From positions 3,003,001-3,067,000 of the forward strand of contig NZ_CP034783.1 in assembly GCF_006094435.1 (NCBI RefSeq): 64,000 bases of DNA, read 5' to 3'. Both the position numbers and the translations under genes were made by a program. Below the pieces are notes generated by a model, which was not told where the DNA came from, made no database searches, and saw only the letters and a list, made by a program, of their open reading frames with translations. Shown here in pieces: positions 21,739-31,345 of this stretch. The first letter of the stretch is position 1; the number at the start of each line of letters is the position of its first letter. This DNA comes from Pseudomonas sp. MPC6 (lineage in GTDB: Bacteria > Pseudomonadota > Gammaproteobacteria > Pseudomonadales > Pseudomonadaceae).

Positions 21739-23913
21739 ATGACTACGCTTGCTGGAGACGACCCGACGGGCATTCCCATGCAAGCGCTGCTTTTATATTT
21801 CAAGGCGATGCTCAACCCCGGCCGCGGAGTGCTGTTGTTCGCCTTGCGGACGATCGCCGCCGGGCTGTTGACCCTGTACCTGGCCTTCCTGTTCGACCTC
21901 GACCAGCCCAAGTGGTCGATCATGGCCGTGGTCATCGTCAGCCAGCCATTGGGTGGCATGGCCCTGGCCCGCAGTTTCGGCCAGGTCATCGGCACCACGC
22001 TCGGAGCGGTCGTGGCGGTGTTGATCATGGGGATCTTTCCCCAGGCTCCGTTGCCTTTCATCCTCACCCTGGCCCTGTGGCTGGCGCTGTGTACCGCCGG
22101 CGGCACCTTGTATCGCTACACCAGTTCCCAGGCGTTTGTGTTGAGTGGCTACACGGCGGTGATCGTGGCGCTGCTGGCGGTGCCTGATCAGGCTGGCACC
22201 TTCATGCTGGCCGTGACCCGAGTGACCGAAACACTGTTGGCGGTGGCGTGCGTGTGCGTGGTCAGCCTGCTCACGGCACGACCGGAAGCCGTGGCCCGGG
22301 ATTATTTCGCCCGGATCGATCAAGTGATCAAGCTGCTCGCGACCCATGCGGCCGCCGTCATCCGCACCGAAGAAAGCGAGGCCGACTTCCGCCAGCGGCA
22401 AATGACGCTGTTAGGCGAGATCAGTGCCCTTGAAGGGGTACGGCGGCATTTGTACTTCGATGCGCCACGCCTGCGCAGCGCCAATGGCCTGGTGCAGTTG
22501 CTCGGCAATCAATTGGTGCTGCTGACGTCACGGCTGATGGCATTGCGTCACCAGCGGGAGTTGTTGCTCGAACGCTGGAAAGGGGCGCTGCCCGTCGACT
22601 CCCAGCGCTTGCTGGCCGAAGAACTGGTGTTCCTGGACGAAGTGGCCCGGCAGGGGCGCTCGTTATCGGCCGAGGCACGCCACTCTTTCGCCGCGCTGCA
22701 AAAACGCTTCGATGAACTGGCCTACCGGTCTGAACGACTGACCGAAACGATGCCGGCCACGTTGCGCTCCCTGGCGTGGTCGCTGCGTTGGGAACAGGCA
22801 CGGATGTTGGAGCAGCTGAATCAGATTCTGGATCTGAGCGACGCGATTCAGGAGGGGCGTGAAGCCAGTTGCGTGTTCCGCGGCCAGGACAATCCATTGC
22901 ACCTGGATTTCACCCTGGCGGCGATGAACGCGACGCGGGCTTTTTGCGCGCTGGTGGTGGCCGGTCTGATCTGGATCGAGACCGCCTGGGACGGGGCGAG
23001 GGGCGGGATGATCGTGGTAGGGGTCCTGTGTTCCTTGATGGCGACTTTTCCGCGGCCGCTGCTGGCCGCCCAGAGTTTTGCCAGGGGGCTGGCCCTGGCG
23101 CTGGTGGTATCGGCGCTCTATCAGTTCATGCTGGTGCCCATGATCAGTGACTTCGAGCTGCTGGCCTTGCTGTTGGCACCGTTGTTGTATGCCGTCGCGG
23201 TGGGATTGGCCAGTCCGGCCACCACGGGCACGGGCATTGGTCTTGGCCTGTTGACGTTTCTGTTGCTGGGGCCGCAAAACACAGGGACAGGCCAGAACAC
23301 CGCGATCCTGTGGTTCGAATTTGCCGGCGCCTATGTCTACGCCGTCACGCTGGCGTTGGGTGTCTACGTCCTGATCTTCCCGTTCAGGCCCGATGTGCGG
23401 ATGCGCCGGCTGTTCACCGAGAACCGCGAGCAGGTCTACGCTTTGCTGAAGACGCCAGCCACCGACGAGCAGCAATTTGCCTTTGAGAGTCGCATGGTCG
23501 ATCGCCTGACCATGATGTTGGGACTGCTGCCGGCGACCCGTGACAAACAGTCCGGCGCGTTGTTCGAAGTCAGCCTCGGGTGCATGGCACTGGGTGTCGC
23601 CTTGAACCAGCTCAGGCAACAGGGGCAAAGCAACACGCTGCTCAGTACCGATCAGCAGCAGCGTTTGCTGGCAGCCGTGCGTGAAACGGGACGATGGGTC
23701 GCCGGACGCCCCGGAACAGGCCTTGGGCAGTTGCTGGACACCTTGCGTGTCCTGGGCGATGAAATGGACGAACTGCATACAGACGTGCATGAGCACCTGT
23801 GGTCGGTATTCAGGATGCGCGTGGCGCTGCTGATCGTGGTGTCGTTTCTGCTGCGATACCCCGACTATTTTCAACCCTCGGACGTGGAAGGAGTACCCGC
23901 CCTTGCCCATTGA
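21739..23913 (+). CDS. FUSC-family inner-membrane exporter (AaeB-like)
   Basis: Fusaric-acid-resistance/aromatic-acid efflux family protein of 724 residues. Two membrane blocks (about 25-175 and 390-545) flank a long soluble helical region, as in AaeB/YccS. Motifs include LDQPKWSIMAVVIVSQPLGG near residue 54 and SPATTGTGIGLGLLTFLLLG in the second block. The ATG at 21739 follows GAGG; the longer frame upstream overlaps the divergent TPR gene and is rejected. With the DUF1656 and HlyD genes that follow it forms the usual three-gene AaeXAB-type exporter for aromatic or organic acids. Substrate is not determinable. Confidence 0.88.
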   Translation: MTTLAGDDPTGIPMQALLLYFKAMLNPGRGVLLFALRTIAAGLLTLYLAFLFDLDQPKWSIMAVVIVSQPLGGMALARSFGQVIGTTLGAVVAVLIMGIFPQAPLPFILTLALWLALCTAGGTLYRYTSSQAFVLSGYTAVIVALLAVPDQAGTFMLAVTRVTETLLAVACVCVVSLLTARPEAVARDYFARIDQVIKLLATHAAAVIRTEESEADFRQRQMTLLGEISALEGVRRHLYFDAPRLRSANGLVQLLGNQLVLLTSRLMALRHQRELLLERWKGALPVDSQRLLAEELVFLDEVARQGRSLSAEARHSFAALQKRFDELAYRSERLTETMPATLRSLAWSLRWEQARMLEQLNQILDLSDAIQEGREASCVFRGQDNPLHLDFTLAAMNATRAFCALVVAGLIWIETAWDGARGGMIVVGVLCSLMATFPRPLLAAQSFARGLALALVVSALYQFMLVPMISDFELLALLLAPLLYAVAVGLASPATTGTGIGLGLLTFLLLGPQNTGTGQNTAILWFEFAGAYVYAVTLALGVYVLIFPFRPDVRMRRLFTENREQVYALLKTPATDEQQFAFESRMVDRLTMMLGLLPATRDKQSGALFEVSLGCMALGVALNQLRQQGQSNTLLSTDQQQRLLAAVRETGRWVAGRPGTGLGQLLDTLRVLGDEMDELHTDVHEHLWSVFRMRVALLIVVSFLLRYPDYFQPSDVEGVPALAH

Positions 23914-24103
23914 TCTGGAAGTAGGTGGCGTCTACTTGCCACCGATCGCCCAGGCCTTGCTGCTGGCCTTGCCGATTTTCCTGCTGTTGGACTGGACCTT
24001 GCGTCGCCTGGGCGTGCTGCGTTTCGTCTGGCATGAAGCCTTGTTCGAAGGCGCGTTGTACGCCTGCGTTTGCGCGACGCTGATTCTGCTGATGGGAGCC
24101 TGA
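23903..24103 (+). CDS. DUF1656 small membrane protein (AaeX-like)
   Basis: 66-residue inner-membrane protein with two hydrophobic segments (QALLLALPIFLLLDWTLRRL and ALYACVCATLILLMG). Its N-terminus IDLEVGGVYLPPI is characteristic of DUF1656 proteins found between FUSC and HlyD genes. It starts with TTG at 23903, with GAAGGAG nine bases upstream and an 11-base overlap with the FUSC gene, pointing to translational coupling. Its role is probably to assist assembly of the exporter. Confidence 0.88.
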   Translation: MPIDLEVGGVYLPPIAQALLLALPIFLLLDWTLRRLGVLRFVWHEALFEGALYACVCATLILLMGA

Positions 24104-24107
24104 CGCA

Positions 24108-25058
24108 TTGAAGAAAATTATGCCCCGACTGGTGACGGCGGCGGTGGTAGTGCTGGCCTTTGTGCTCGGCTGGTTTGCCTGGGAACATTACACCCGCGCG
24201 CCCTGGACCCGGGATGCGCGGGTGCGCGCCGATGTGGTGACGTTATCGGCGGACGTCGCGGGTCGCATCGTCAGCCTCGCGGTCCATGACAATCAACATG
24301 TACAGAAGGGGCAGTTACTGCTGGAGATCGACCCGGCGCGCTACGTCCTGGCGGTGGAGCACGCCAGGCGCTCGGTGGAAGTGGCGAAGGCGGCGCTGGG
24401 TCAATCCGAAGCGACGATAGTCTCCAGCGGCGCACTGCTCAGGCAGCGCCAGAGCGAAGAGCGCCGGCGTCGCACCCTCAAGGAACGCGCCGCCATCTCT
24501 GGCGAGGAGTGGGAGAAATCCAGCACGGACGTGGCCGTGGCGCAGGCCGAGTTGCTGCGCAACCAGGCCATCCTGGGTCTGGCCCAGGCCAACGTGCAAC
24601 TGGCCATCGCGGCATTGACCCAGGCGGAACTGGATTTGCAGCGCACCCGGGTCGAAGCGCCTGTCACCGGGTACGTCACCAACCTGCTGACCCGCCAGGG
24701 CGACTATGCCAGCGCCGGCGGGGCGCTGTTGGCGCTGGTGGACAGCGACTCGTTTTATGTCAGTGGCTACTTTGAAGAAACCAAGTTGCCGCGGATCGAG
24801 GAGGGCGACCGGGTCCGGATCGAATTGATGAGCGGGGAAACCTTCGGCGGCACGGTGAAAAGCATTGCCTTCGCCATCGCCGACAGGGAAAACCTGCCCG
24901 GCGGCCGCCTGCTGGCCAACATCAATCCCAGCTACACCTGGGTCAAACTGGCGCAGCGGGTGCCGGTGCGGATACAGATCGATGCCGACTATGCGGGCAA
25001 ACACCGCCTGCGCGCCGGAACCACGGCCACTGTCACTGTCCAGGAACACCAACAATAA
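24108..25058 (+). CDS. HlyD/AaeA-type membrane fusion protein
   Basis: Periplasmic adaptor of 316 residues. An N-terminal membrane anchor (about 6-24) is followed by the lipoyl half-motif VSLAVHDNQHVQKGQLLLEI (about 62-81), a coiled hairpin and the second lipoyl half VEAPVTGYVTNLLTRQGDYA. It links the FUSC protein to an outer-membrane channel. The TTG at 24108 lies four bases after the DUF1656 stop; an in-frame ATG at 24120 is the alternative start. REP DNA follows. No outer-membrane factor belongs to this unit; the OprN-like gene downstream is on the other strand. Confidence 0.9.
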   Translation: MKKIMPRLVTAAVVVLAFVLGWFAWEHYTRAPWTRDARVRADVVTLSADVAGRIVSLAVHDNQHVQKGQLLLEIDPARYVLAVEHARRSVEVAKAALGQSEATIVSSGALLRQRQSEERRRRTLKERAAISGEEWEKSSTDVAVAQAELLRNQAILGLAQANVQLAIAALTQAELDLQRTRVEAPVTGYVTNLLTRQGDYASAGGALLALVDSDSFYVSGYFEETKLPRIEEGDRVRIELMSGETFGGTVKSIAFAIADRENLPGGRLLANINPSYTWVKLAQRVPVRIQIDADYAGKHRLRAGTTATVTVQEHQQ

Positions 25059-25074
25059 CGCGGCCACCCACGCC

Positions 25075-25282
25075 CCCCTGTAGGAGCTGGCTTGCCAGCG
25101 AAGGCGCCCTCAAGGTCAACGTAAAACTACGAGGTTGATGCAAGACTCAAGATCGATGCAAGACTTCGAGGTTGATGCAAGATTCAAGATCGATGCAAGA
25201 CTTCGAGGTTGATGCAAGACTTCGAGGTTGATGCAAGATTCAAGGGCCTCTTCGCTGGCAAGCCAGCTCCTACAGGGGGGTA
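25075..25282. repeat. REP pair enclosing seven 18-19-bp tandem repeats
   Basis: A plus REP core CTGTAGGAGCTGGCTTGCCA (from 25078) and an inverted core GGCAAGCCAGCTCCTACAGG (to about 25276) enclose a short tandem array (about 25126-25243). Units alternate between CGAGGTTGATGCAAGACTT-like and CAAGATCGATGCAAGACTT-like sequences. The REP spacer itself has thus been amplified. The array fills the gap between the convergent HlyD and oprN genes. Confidence 0.9.
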
Positions 25283-25299
25283 TGGGCAAATTTTGGGCA

Positions 25300-25331
25300 A
25301 AAAAAACCCCGCGACCGAATGAGGCGCGGGG
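25300..25331 (-). terminator. Rho-independent terminator of mexEF-oprN
   Basis: A perfect 7-bp stem CCCCGCG/CGCGGGG (25307-25313 with 25325-25331, 11-base loop) is followed on the minus strand by seven T residues (complement of 25300-25306). It lies about 48 bases after the oprN stop. Confidence 0.85.
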
Positions 25332-25378
25332 CAAAAAATCTGGTTGGTTGCGGCCAACCAAAGGAGCTCGTTGAAACC

Positions 25379-26800
25379 TTACTGGCTGGCGACCGTCTCC
25401 GGTTGCCAGCCACCGCCCAGTGCCTTGTAGATCGCGACAATGCCGCGATACAGATCGACTTCGGCCTGGGCCTGGGTATCTTCCGCGGCCAGGCGCTCAC
25501 GCTGGGCATCGAGCAGGACGAGGAAGTCCGCCGTGCCTTCGCGGTAGCGGATTTGTGCGAGGTCGGCCGCGGCGCGGCTTGATTCACTCTGGCGAATCAG
25601 CGAAATCAGGCGTTGCTGGCGCTTGCCGTAGTCGCTGAAGGCGTTTTCCGATTCTTCCAGGGCCAGCAGCACTTGCTGTTCGTAAGTGGCCAGGGCGCCT
25701 TCGGCTTCGGCATCGGCGCCGCGCAAACGGGCGCGCACGCTGCCCAGGTCGAACGCCGCCCAGGTGATGCTCGGGCCCAGCGCCCAGGCGTTGGCCGCCG
25801 AGGAACCGATCTGCGAGCCGCGCCCGGCGGTGAAACCGAGGAAGCCGCTGAGGCTGACCCGCGGGAACAAGTCAGCCTTGGCCACGCCGATACGGGCCGT
25901 GGCGGAAGCCAGCTTGCGTTCGGCACTGAGAATGTCCGGACGACGTTGCAACAGTTCACCCGGATCGCCGATTGGCAGGGCCTTGGCAATCGCCGGCAGG
26001 TCCTTGGGACTGAGGTCCACCGTCAATTTGTCCGGCCGCTCACCCAGCAGGGTGGCAATGCGGTTTTTCTGCCGGACCTGTTCCGCCTGCAGTTGCGGCA
26101 CGCTGGCTTCCACAGACGCCAGGCGCGCATCGGCACGGACCACATCGAGCTGATCGCCGACGCCGGCATCACGCAGGCTTTCGGTGATCTTGCGCGATTC
26201 CTGCTGGTTGTTCAGGTTAGCCAGGGCAATTTTTTCGCGCAGTTGCGCACCGCGCAGTTGACCGTAGGCGTCCACCAGTTCGGCAATCATGCTGACTTGC
26301 AGCTGATACAGGTCGGCTTCGGCAGCCTGTTGTTCGGCGTCACTGGATTCCAGATTGCGCTGGATGCGCCCGAACAGGTCCAGCTCCCAGGCCATGTCCA
26401 GCCCCAGGTCATAGCGCTCGCTGTTGACCCGGTCGGTGGTCTGGCCCGGAATCTGTCCCTTGCCCAGATTACTGCTGACGCGGCTGGTGATGGTCGGCAT
26501 GGCGTCATTACTGGCGTCATCGCGGATCGCCCGTGCCGCTTTCCAGCGGGCGAAGGCGACGCGCAGATCACGGTTGCCTTGCAGCGATTGCGTCACCAAC
26601 CGGTTGAGGGTCGGGTCTTCGAATTGCTGCCACCAGATGCCTTCGAAACGGGCGCGGTCGAAGTTCTTCTGCCCGGCGGCGCCATCGGTAGCGTGAGTGA
26701 TGTTGGCCGGCTCGGTGGCCGGGGTCTGGTAGTCCGGGCCGACCGCACAGGCACTCAGGGCCAGCACCAGCAGGCTCGGCAGAAAGGCTTTCAGGCTCAT
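25379..26800 (-). CDS. oprN: OprN-type outer-membrane efflux channel
   Basis: TolC-like outer-membrane factor of 473 residues with a lipoprotein signal peptide (LVLALSACAVGPDYQTP, lipidated Cys18). Two repeated OEP domains are present; motifs include MAWELDLFGRIQRNLES in the first half and LASATARIGVAKADLFPRVS in the second. Its start overlaps the mexF stop by four bases. It completes a MexEF-OprN type tripartite pump that exports chloramphenicol, quinolones, trimethoprim and quorum-sensing precursors in P. aeruginosa. The terminator follows. Confidence 0.88.
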   Translation of the reverse strand: MSLKAFLPSLLVLALSACAVGPDYQTPATEPANITHATDGAAGQKNFDRARFEGIWWQQFEDPTLNRLVTQSLQGNRDLRVAFARWKAARAIRDDASNDAMPTITSRVSSNLGKGQIPGQTTDRVNSERYDLGLDMAWELDLFGRIQRNLESSDAEQQAAEADLYQLQVSMIAELVDAYGQLRGAQLREKIALANLNNQQESRKITESLRDAGVGDQLDVVRADARLASVEASVPQLQAEQVRQKNRIATLLGERPDKLTVDLSPKDLPAIAKALPIGDPGELLQRRPDILSAERKLASATARIGVAKADLFPRVSLSGFLGFTAGRGSQIGSSAANAWALGPSITWAAFDLGSVRARLRGADAEAEGALATYEQQVLLALEESENAFSDYGKRQQRLISLIRQSESSRAAADLAQIRYREGTADFLVLLDAQRERLAAEDTQAQAEVDLYRGIVAIYKALGGGWQPETVASQ

Positions 26801-29800
26801 TGTTGCGCCTCCAGTTTCAGGGCTCTGGCCGCTTTGCGCTGCTCGCCGCGCTCGACGAAATTACGGATCAACACGTAGAACACCGGCGTCAGCAACAGAC
26901 CGAAGAAGGTCACCCCGAGCATCCCGGAGAACACCGCCACACCCATGGCGTGACGCATTTCGGCACCGGCGCCGCTGGAGAACACCAGGGGCACAACCCC
27001 CATGATGAACGCGAAGGAGGTCATCAGGATCGGCCGCAGACGCAGGCGGCACGCTTCGAGCACCGCCGCCAGCGGGCTCATGCCTTCGTCCTGCTGTTTG
27101 TCCTTGGCGAACTCGACGATCAGGATCGCGTTCTTGCAGGCAAGTCCCACCAGAACAATCAAGCCGATCTGGGTGAAGATGTTGTTATCGCCTCCCGAAG
27201 CAATCACCCCGGTGATGGCCGACAGCAGGGTCATCGGCACGATCAGGATCACCGCCAATGGCAGGCTCCAGCTTTCGTACTGTGCCGCGAGCACCAGGAA
27301 CGCCAGCAATACGCAGAGCGGGAACACGAACAGCGCGGTGTTGCCGGACAGAATCTGCTGGTAGGTCAGGTCGGTCCATTCGTAGGTCATGCCGTTCGGC
27401 AGTTCTTCCTTGAGCAGTTTCTCGATGGCTTTTTCCGCCTGGCCGGAGCTGTAGCCGGGAGCTGCCGCACCGTTGATTTCAGCGGTGATGAAGCCGTTGT
27501 AGTGCATCACGCGGTCCGGGCCCGAGGTGTCGCTGACCTTGATGAAGGTCGCCAGCGGGATCATCTCGCCTTTGTTGTTACGCACTTTCAGCTGACCGAT
27601 CTGGTCGGGTTCGAGACGGAACTGCTGCTCGGCCTGAACGTTGACCTGGTAGGTACGACCGAAGCGGTTGAAGTCGTTGGCATACAGCGAACCCAGGTAG
27701 ATCTGCAGGGTGTCGAAAATGTCGCTGACGGCCACGCCGTGGGTCTTGGCCTTTTCCCGGTCGATCGCCGCATCGACTTGTGGCACGTTCACCGTATAGC
27801 TGGTGAACAGGCCGGCCAGTTCCGGCACGTTGTGGCTTTTGTTGATGATGTTCATGGTTTCTTTGTACAGCTCGTCGTAGCCCAGGTTACCCCGGTCTTC
27901 GATCTGCAGACGGAAACCACCGATGGTGCCCAGGCCTTGTACCGGCGGCGGCGGGAAGATCGCCATGTAGGCTTCCTGGATCCCGGCGAACTGGCCGTTC
28001 AACGCACCGGCAATCGCCCCGGCAGACATGCTCGGGTCTTTACGCTCGTCGAAGGGTTTCAGGGTAACGAACACGATGCCGGCGTTAGGGCTGTTGGTGA
28101 ACCCGTTGATCGACAGGCCGGGGAACGCCACCGCACTTTCCACGCCGGGCTGTTTCAGGGCCAGGTCGGACATGCGCTTGATCACGTCTTCGGTACGGTC
28201 CAGGCTCGAGGCATCCGGCAGTTGCGCGAAGGCCACCAGGTATTGCTTGTCCTGGCCGGGGACGAAACCGGTCGGGGTGCTGGAGAAACCGAAGAACGTC
28301 AGCACCATCAGGCCGGCGTACACCAGCAGGGCAATGCCGCTGCTGCGAATGACCCGGCCCACCGTGCCGACATAACTGTGGCTGGCCTTGTCGAAGAAAC
28401 GGTTGAACGGACGGAACAGCCAGCCACCGAAGATCTTGTCGAGGACCTTGGAGAAACGGTCTTTCGGCGCGTCATGGCTCTTGAGCAATACCGCAGCCAG
28501 TGCCGGCGACAGGGTCAGGGAGTTGAAGGCCGAGATCACGGTCGAGATCGCAATGGTCAGCGCGAACTGCTTGTAGAACTGCCCGGTCAAGCCGGAGATG
28601 AAGGCCGCCGGGATGAACACTGCACACAACACCAGCGCCGTCGCTATGATCGGACCGGTCACTTCGCGCATCGCACGCTTGGTGGCTTCAACCGGGGTTA
28701 ATCCGAGCCCGATGTTTCGCTCGACGTTCTCCACCACCACGATGGCGTCATCCACCACGATACCGATGGCGAGTACCAATCCGAACAACGACAGGGCGTT
28801 CAACGAGAAGCCGAACAGGTGCATCACGGCAAAGGTACCGATCAGCGACACCGGCACCGCCACCAACGGAATGATCGAGGCGCGCCAGGTCTGCAGGAAC
28901 AGAATCACCACCAGCACCACGAGGATCAGCGCTTCGAACAGGGTGTGAACCACCGCCTCGATGGAGCCGCGCACGAAGATCGTCGGGTCATAGACGATGC
29001 TGAAGTCCATGCCTTCCGGGAAGCTCTTCTTCAGCTCCGCCATCTTGTCGCGCACTTCGTTGGAAATTTCGATCGCGTTGGAGCCAGGGCGCTGGAAGAT
29101 CGGGATCGCCACCGCCGGCTGGTTGTTCAACAAGGAACGCAGGGCGTACTGGCTGGAGCCCAGCTCAACGCGAGCGATGTCCTTCAGCCGCGTGATTTCA
29201 CCGTTGTCGCCGGAGCGAATGATGATGTTCTCGAACTCTTCCTCACTGACCAAACGGCCCTGGGTGTTGACCGACAGCTGGAACGCCGTGGCATTCGGTG
29301 CAGGCGGGGCACCCAAGGCACCGGCCGCCACTTGCCGGTTCTGCTCGCGAATCGCGGTCACCACATCGGTGGCGGTCAGGTTGCGCGAAGCGGTCTTGTT
29401 CGGATCCAGCCACACCCGCAGCGAGTAGTCGCCCATGCCGAACAGCTGCACGTCACCGACACCGCCCAGGCGCGCGAGCTCGTCCTTGATGTTGAGCAAG
29501 GCATAGTTGGACAGGTAGAGCATGTCGTAGCGTTTGTCCGGCGAGGTCAAGTGCACCACCATGGTCAGGTCGGGCGATGCCTTGTCGACGGTGATACCGA
29601 TGCGCGTCACTTCCTCGGGCAGTTTCGGCTCGGTCCGGGTCACGCGGTTCTGCACCTGCACCTGCGCATTATCCAGGTCAGTGCCCAGGGCGAAGGTGAT
29701 GGTCAGGGTGATCTTGCCGTCGGCGGTGGACTGCGAGGACATGTACAGCATGTTCTCGACGCCGGTGATGGCTTGCTCCAGGGGAGCGGCCACGGTTTCA

Positions 29801-29979
29801 CCGATGACTTTAGGGTTGGCGCCCGGGAAGTTGGCGCGGACCACCACGGTCGGTGGCACCACTTCCGGGTATTCGCTGATCGGTAACTGGAACAGCGAGA
29901 TGGCGCCGGCGATCAGGATCAGCAGCGACAGCACCGCTGCGAAGATCGGCCGTGAAATGAAGAATTGGGAAAAATTCAT
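26797..29979 (-). CDS. mexF: RND multidrug efflux pump subunit MexF
   Basis: HAE1-family RND transporter of 1060 residues in the inner membrane, driven by the proton gradient. Sequence corresponds closely to P. aeruginosa MexF from memory (for example ISLFQLPISEYPEVVPPTVV, and the proton-relay Asp pair in GIVVDDAIVVVENVERN). Twelve membrane segments and two large periplasmic loops are as expected. The ATG at 29979 lies 12 bases after the mexE stop. No frameshift or deletion is seen. Confidence 0.95.
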   Translation of the reverse strand: MNFSQFFISRPIFAAVLSLLILIAGAISLFQLPISEYPEVVPPTVVVRANFPGANPKVIGETVAAPLEQAITGVENMLYMSSQSTADGKITLTITFALGTDLDNAQVQVQNRVTRTEPKLPEEVTRIGITVDKASPDLTMVVHLTSPDKRYDMLYLSNYALLNIKDELARLGGVGDVQLFGMGDYSLRVWLDPNKTASRNLTATDVVTAIREQNRQVAAGALGAPPAPNATAFQLSVNTQGRLVSEEEFENIIIRSGDNGEITRLKDIARVELGSSQYALRSLLNNQPAVAIPIFQRPGSNAIEISNEVRDKMAELKKSFPEGMDFSIVYDPTIFVRGSIEAVVHTLFEALILVVLVVILFLQTWRASIIPLVAVPVSLIGTFAVMHLFGFSLNALSLFGLVLAIGIVVDDAIVVVENVERNIGLGLTPVEATKRAMREVTGPIIATALVLCAVFIPAAFISGLTGQFYKQFALTIAISTVISAFNSLTLSPALAAVLLKSHDAPKDRFSKVLDKIFGGWLFRPFNRFFDKASHSYVGTVGRVIRSSGIALLVYAGLMVLTFFGFSSTPTGFVPGQDKQYLVAFAQLPDASSLDRTEDVIKRMSDLALKQPGVESAVAFPGLSINGFTNSPNAGIVFVTLKPFDERKDPSMSAGAIAGALNGQFAGIQEAYMAIFPPPPVQGLGTIGGFRLQIEDRGNLGYDELYKETMNIINKSHNVPELAGLFTSYTVNVPQVDAAIDREKAKTHGVAVSDIFDTLQIYLGSLYANDFNRFGRTYQVNVQAEQQFRLEPDQIGQLKVRNNKGEMIPLATFIKVSDTSGPDRVMHYNGFITAEINGAAAPGYSSGQAEKAIEKLLKEELPNGMTYEWTDLTYQQILSGNTALFVFPLCVLLAFLVLAAQYESWSLPLAVILIVPMTLLSAITGVIASGGDNNIFTQIGLIVLVGLACKNAILIVEFAKDKQQDEGMSPLAAVLEACRLRLRPILMTSFAFIMGVVPLVFSSGAGAEMRHAMGVAVFSGMLGVTFFGLLLTPVFYVLIRNFVERGEQRKAARALKLEAQQ

Positions 29980-29991
29980 CGTCGAGTTCCC

Positions 29992-31245
29992 TTAACCGCG
30001 TGGTGTCGCTGCAGCCACTTTCACAACCGCACCCGACGCGACCTTGGCAGGTGCGACTTGGGGCAGGTTGCTGGCTTCCAGCGCTTGTCGTTGTTGAGCC
30101 AGAGCGGCGAGGGTTTCCTGGCTGGCCATCGGGATCACTTCAGGGGTGACCGGCGAACCAGGACGTACACGTTGCAGGCCTTTGACGATGACGGTGTCAT
30201 CCTTGCTCAGGCCGTTGCGCACGATGCGCAGGCCTTCGATCTTCGGACCCAGCTCGACCGAGCGATACACCGTCTTGTTGTCGGCATCCATCACCAGCAC
30301 GAACTTCTTGCCCAGGTCGGTGCCGACCGCTTCGTCATTGATCAGCACGGCGGAGTAGGTGCCGCTGCCGACCAGTTTCAAGCGTGCATACAGGCCAGGG
30401 GTGTAGGCGCCGTCGCTGTTGTCGAACACGGCGCGACCGCGGATGGTGCCGGTCTTCGGGTTGACCTGGTTGTCGACGAAGTTCATCACGCCCTGGTGGG
30501 GGTTGCCGTCTTCGTTGGACAGGCCGAGGTAAACCGGGGTGGTGGCGCCACGTTTACCCTGGCGGGCGAGGGCGGTGTACTTGAGGAACACGCGCTCGTC
30601 GGCGTCGAAGTAGGCGTAGACCTTGTCGGTGGACACGACGCTGGTCAGCGCGCTGGTATCGGCGGTCACCAGGTTGCCCGCGGTGATTTCCGCACGGCTG
30701 ACGCGACCGCTGATGGGTGCGGTGACGCGGGTGAAGCTCAGGTTCAATTTCGCCAGATCCAGCTGCGCCTGGAGGGCGCCGACGGCGGCACGGGCTTCCT
30801 GGGCAGCGCTGGTGCGCGAATCGGCCAACTCGGCGGAAATCGCATTGCTGGTGCGCAAGCGCTCACCGCGCTGGGCTTCGTTTTCGCTACGGTTGGCGTT
30901 GGCGCGGGATTGGGCAACCAGGGCCTCGAGTCGGCGGACCTCAGCCTGGAACGGACGCGGGTCGATCTGGAACAGCAAGTCGCCTTTCTTGACCAATGCG
31001 CCTTCAGTGAACGCCACTTCATCGATCTGGCCGGAGACCCGAGGCCGGATCTCCACGGTTTCCGGGGCTTCGAGGCGCCCGGTGAATTCGTCCCACTCGT
31101 TGACCGGTTGTTCCAGCACCTTGGCCACACTGACCTTGGCCGCGGGCAGCGTGGCGGCCGTGTCCGGAGCCTTGCCGCAGGCGCTCATCACCAACATGGC
31201 CAACAAGGCCAAGGGGAAGCGCAAATGTTTGAGTGATTGTTCCAT
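29992..31245 (-). CDS. mexE: RND efflux periplasmic adaptor MexE
   Basis: Membrane fusion protein of 417 residues with a lipoprotein signal (LLAMLVMSACGKAPD, Cys near 23). The lipoyl halves are visible around VEIRPRVSGQIDEVAFTEGA and FTRVTAPISGRVSRAEI. MEQSLKHLRFPLALLA at the start matches MexE, so ATG 31245 is preferred over a longer frame to 31305. In P. aeruginosa the activator gene mexT lies directly upstream; here that space holds only degraded sequence, so regulation is probably different or in trans. Confidence 0.94.
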   Translation of the reverse strand: MEQSLKHLRFPLALLAMLVMSACGKAPDTAATLPAAKVSVAKVLEQPVNEWDEFTGRLEAPETVEIRPRVSGQIDEVAFTEGALVKKGDLLFQIDPRPFQAEVRRLEALVAQSRANANRSENEAQRGERLRTSNAISAELADSRTSAAQEARAAVGALQAQLDLAKLNLSFTRVTAPISGRVSRAEITAGNLVTADTSALTSVVSTDKVYAYFDADERVFLKYTALARQGKRGATTPVYLGLSNEDGNPHQGVMNFVDNQVNPKTGTIRGRAVFDNSDGAYTPGLYARLKLVGSGTYSAVLINDEAVGTDLGKKFVLVMDADNKTVYRSVELGPKIEGLRIVRNGLSKDDTVIVKGLQRVRPGSPVTPEVIPMASQETLAALAQQRQALEASNLPQVAPAKVASGAVVKVAAATPRG

Positions 31246-31328
31246 GGATTCATCCGCCAATGTATTGAGAATGGACGGATGATGCTCGGCGAGGTTGTAT
31301 CTCACGAATCGAATGAGGCAAAGGTAAC

Positions 31329-31345
31329 TATCATTCGGAATGATA
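31329..31345. promoter_or_regulatory. 17-bp perfect dyad upstream of mexE
   Basis: TATCATTC-G-GAATGATA is a perfect 8-bp inverted repeat with a one-base centre, about 85 bases before the mexE ATG. This size and symmetry suit a dimeric repressor (TetR/MarR style) or the core of a LysR site. It is the only clear operator-like element in front of the pump operon. Binding protein unknown. Confidence 0.5.

Noticed and set aside
26800..28701. Long open frame (633 codons) on the plus strand opposite mexF
   Set aside because: Composition (His/Gln/Arg-rich, no domain) is that of an antisense shadow of a high-GC gene; mexF is certain.
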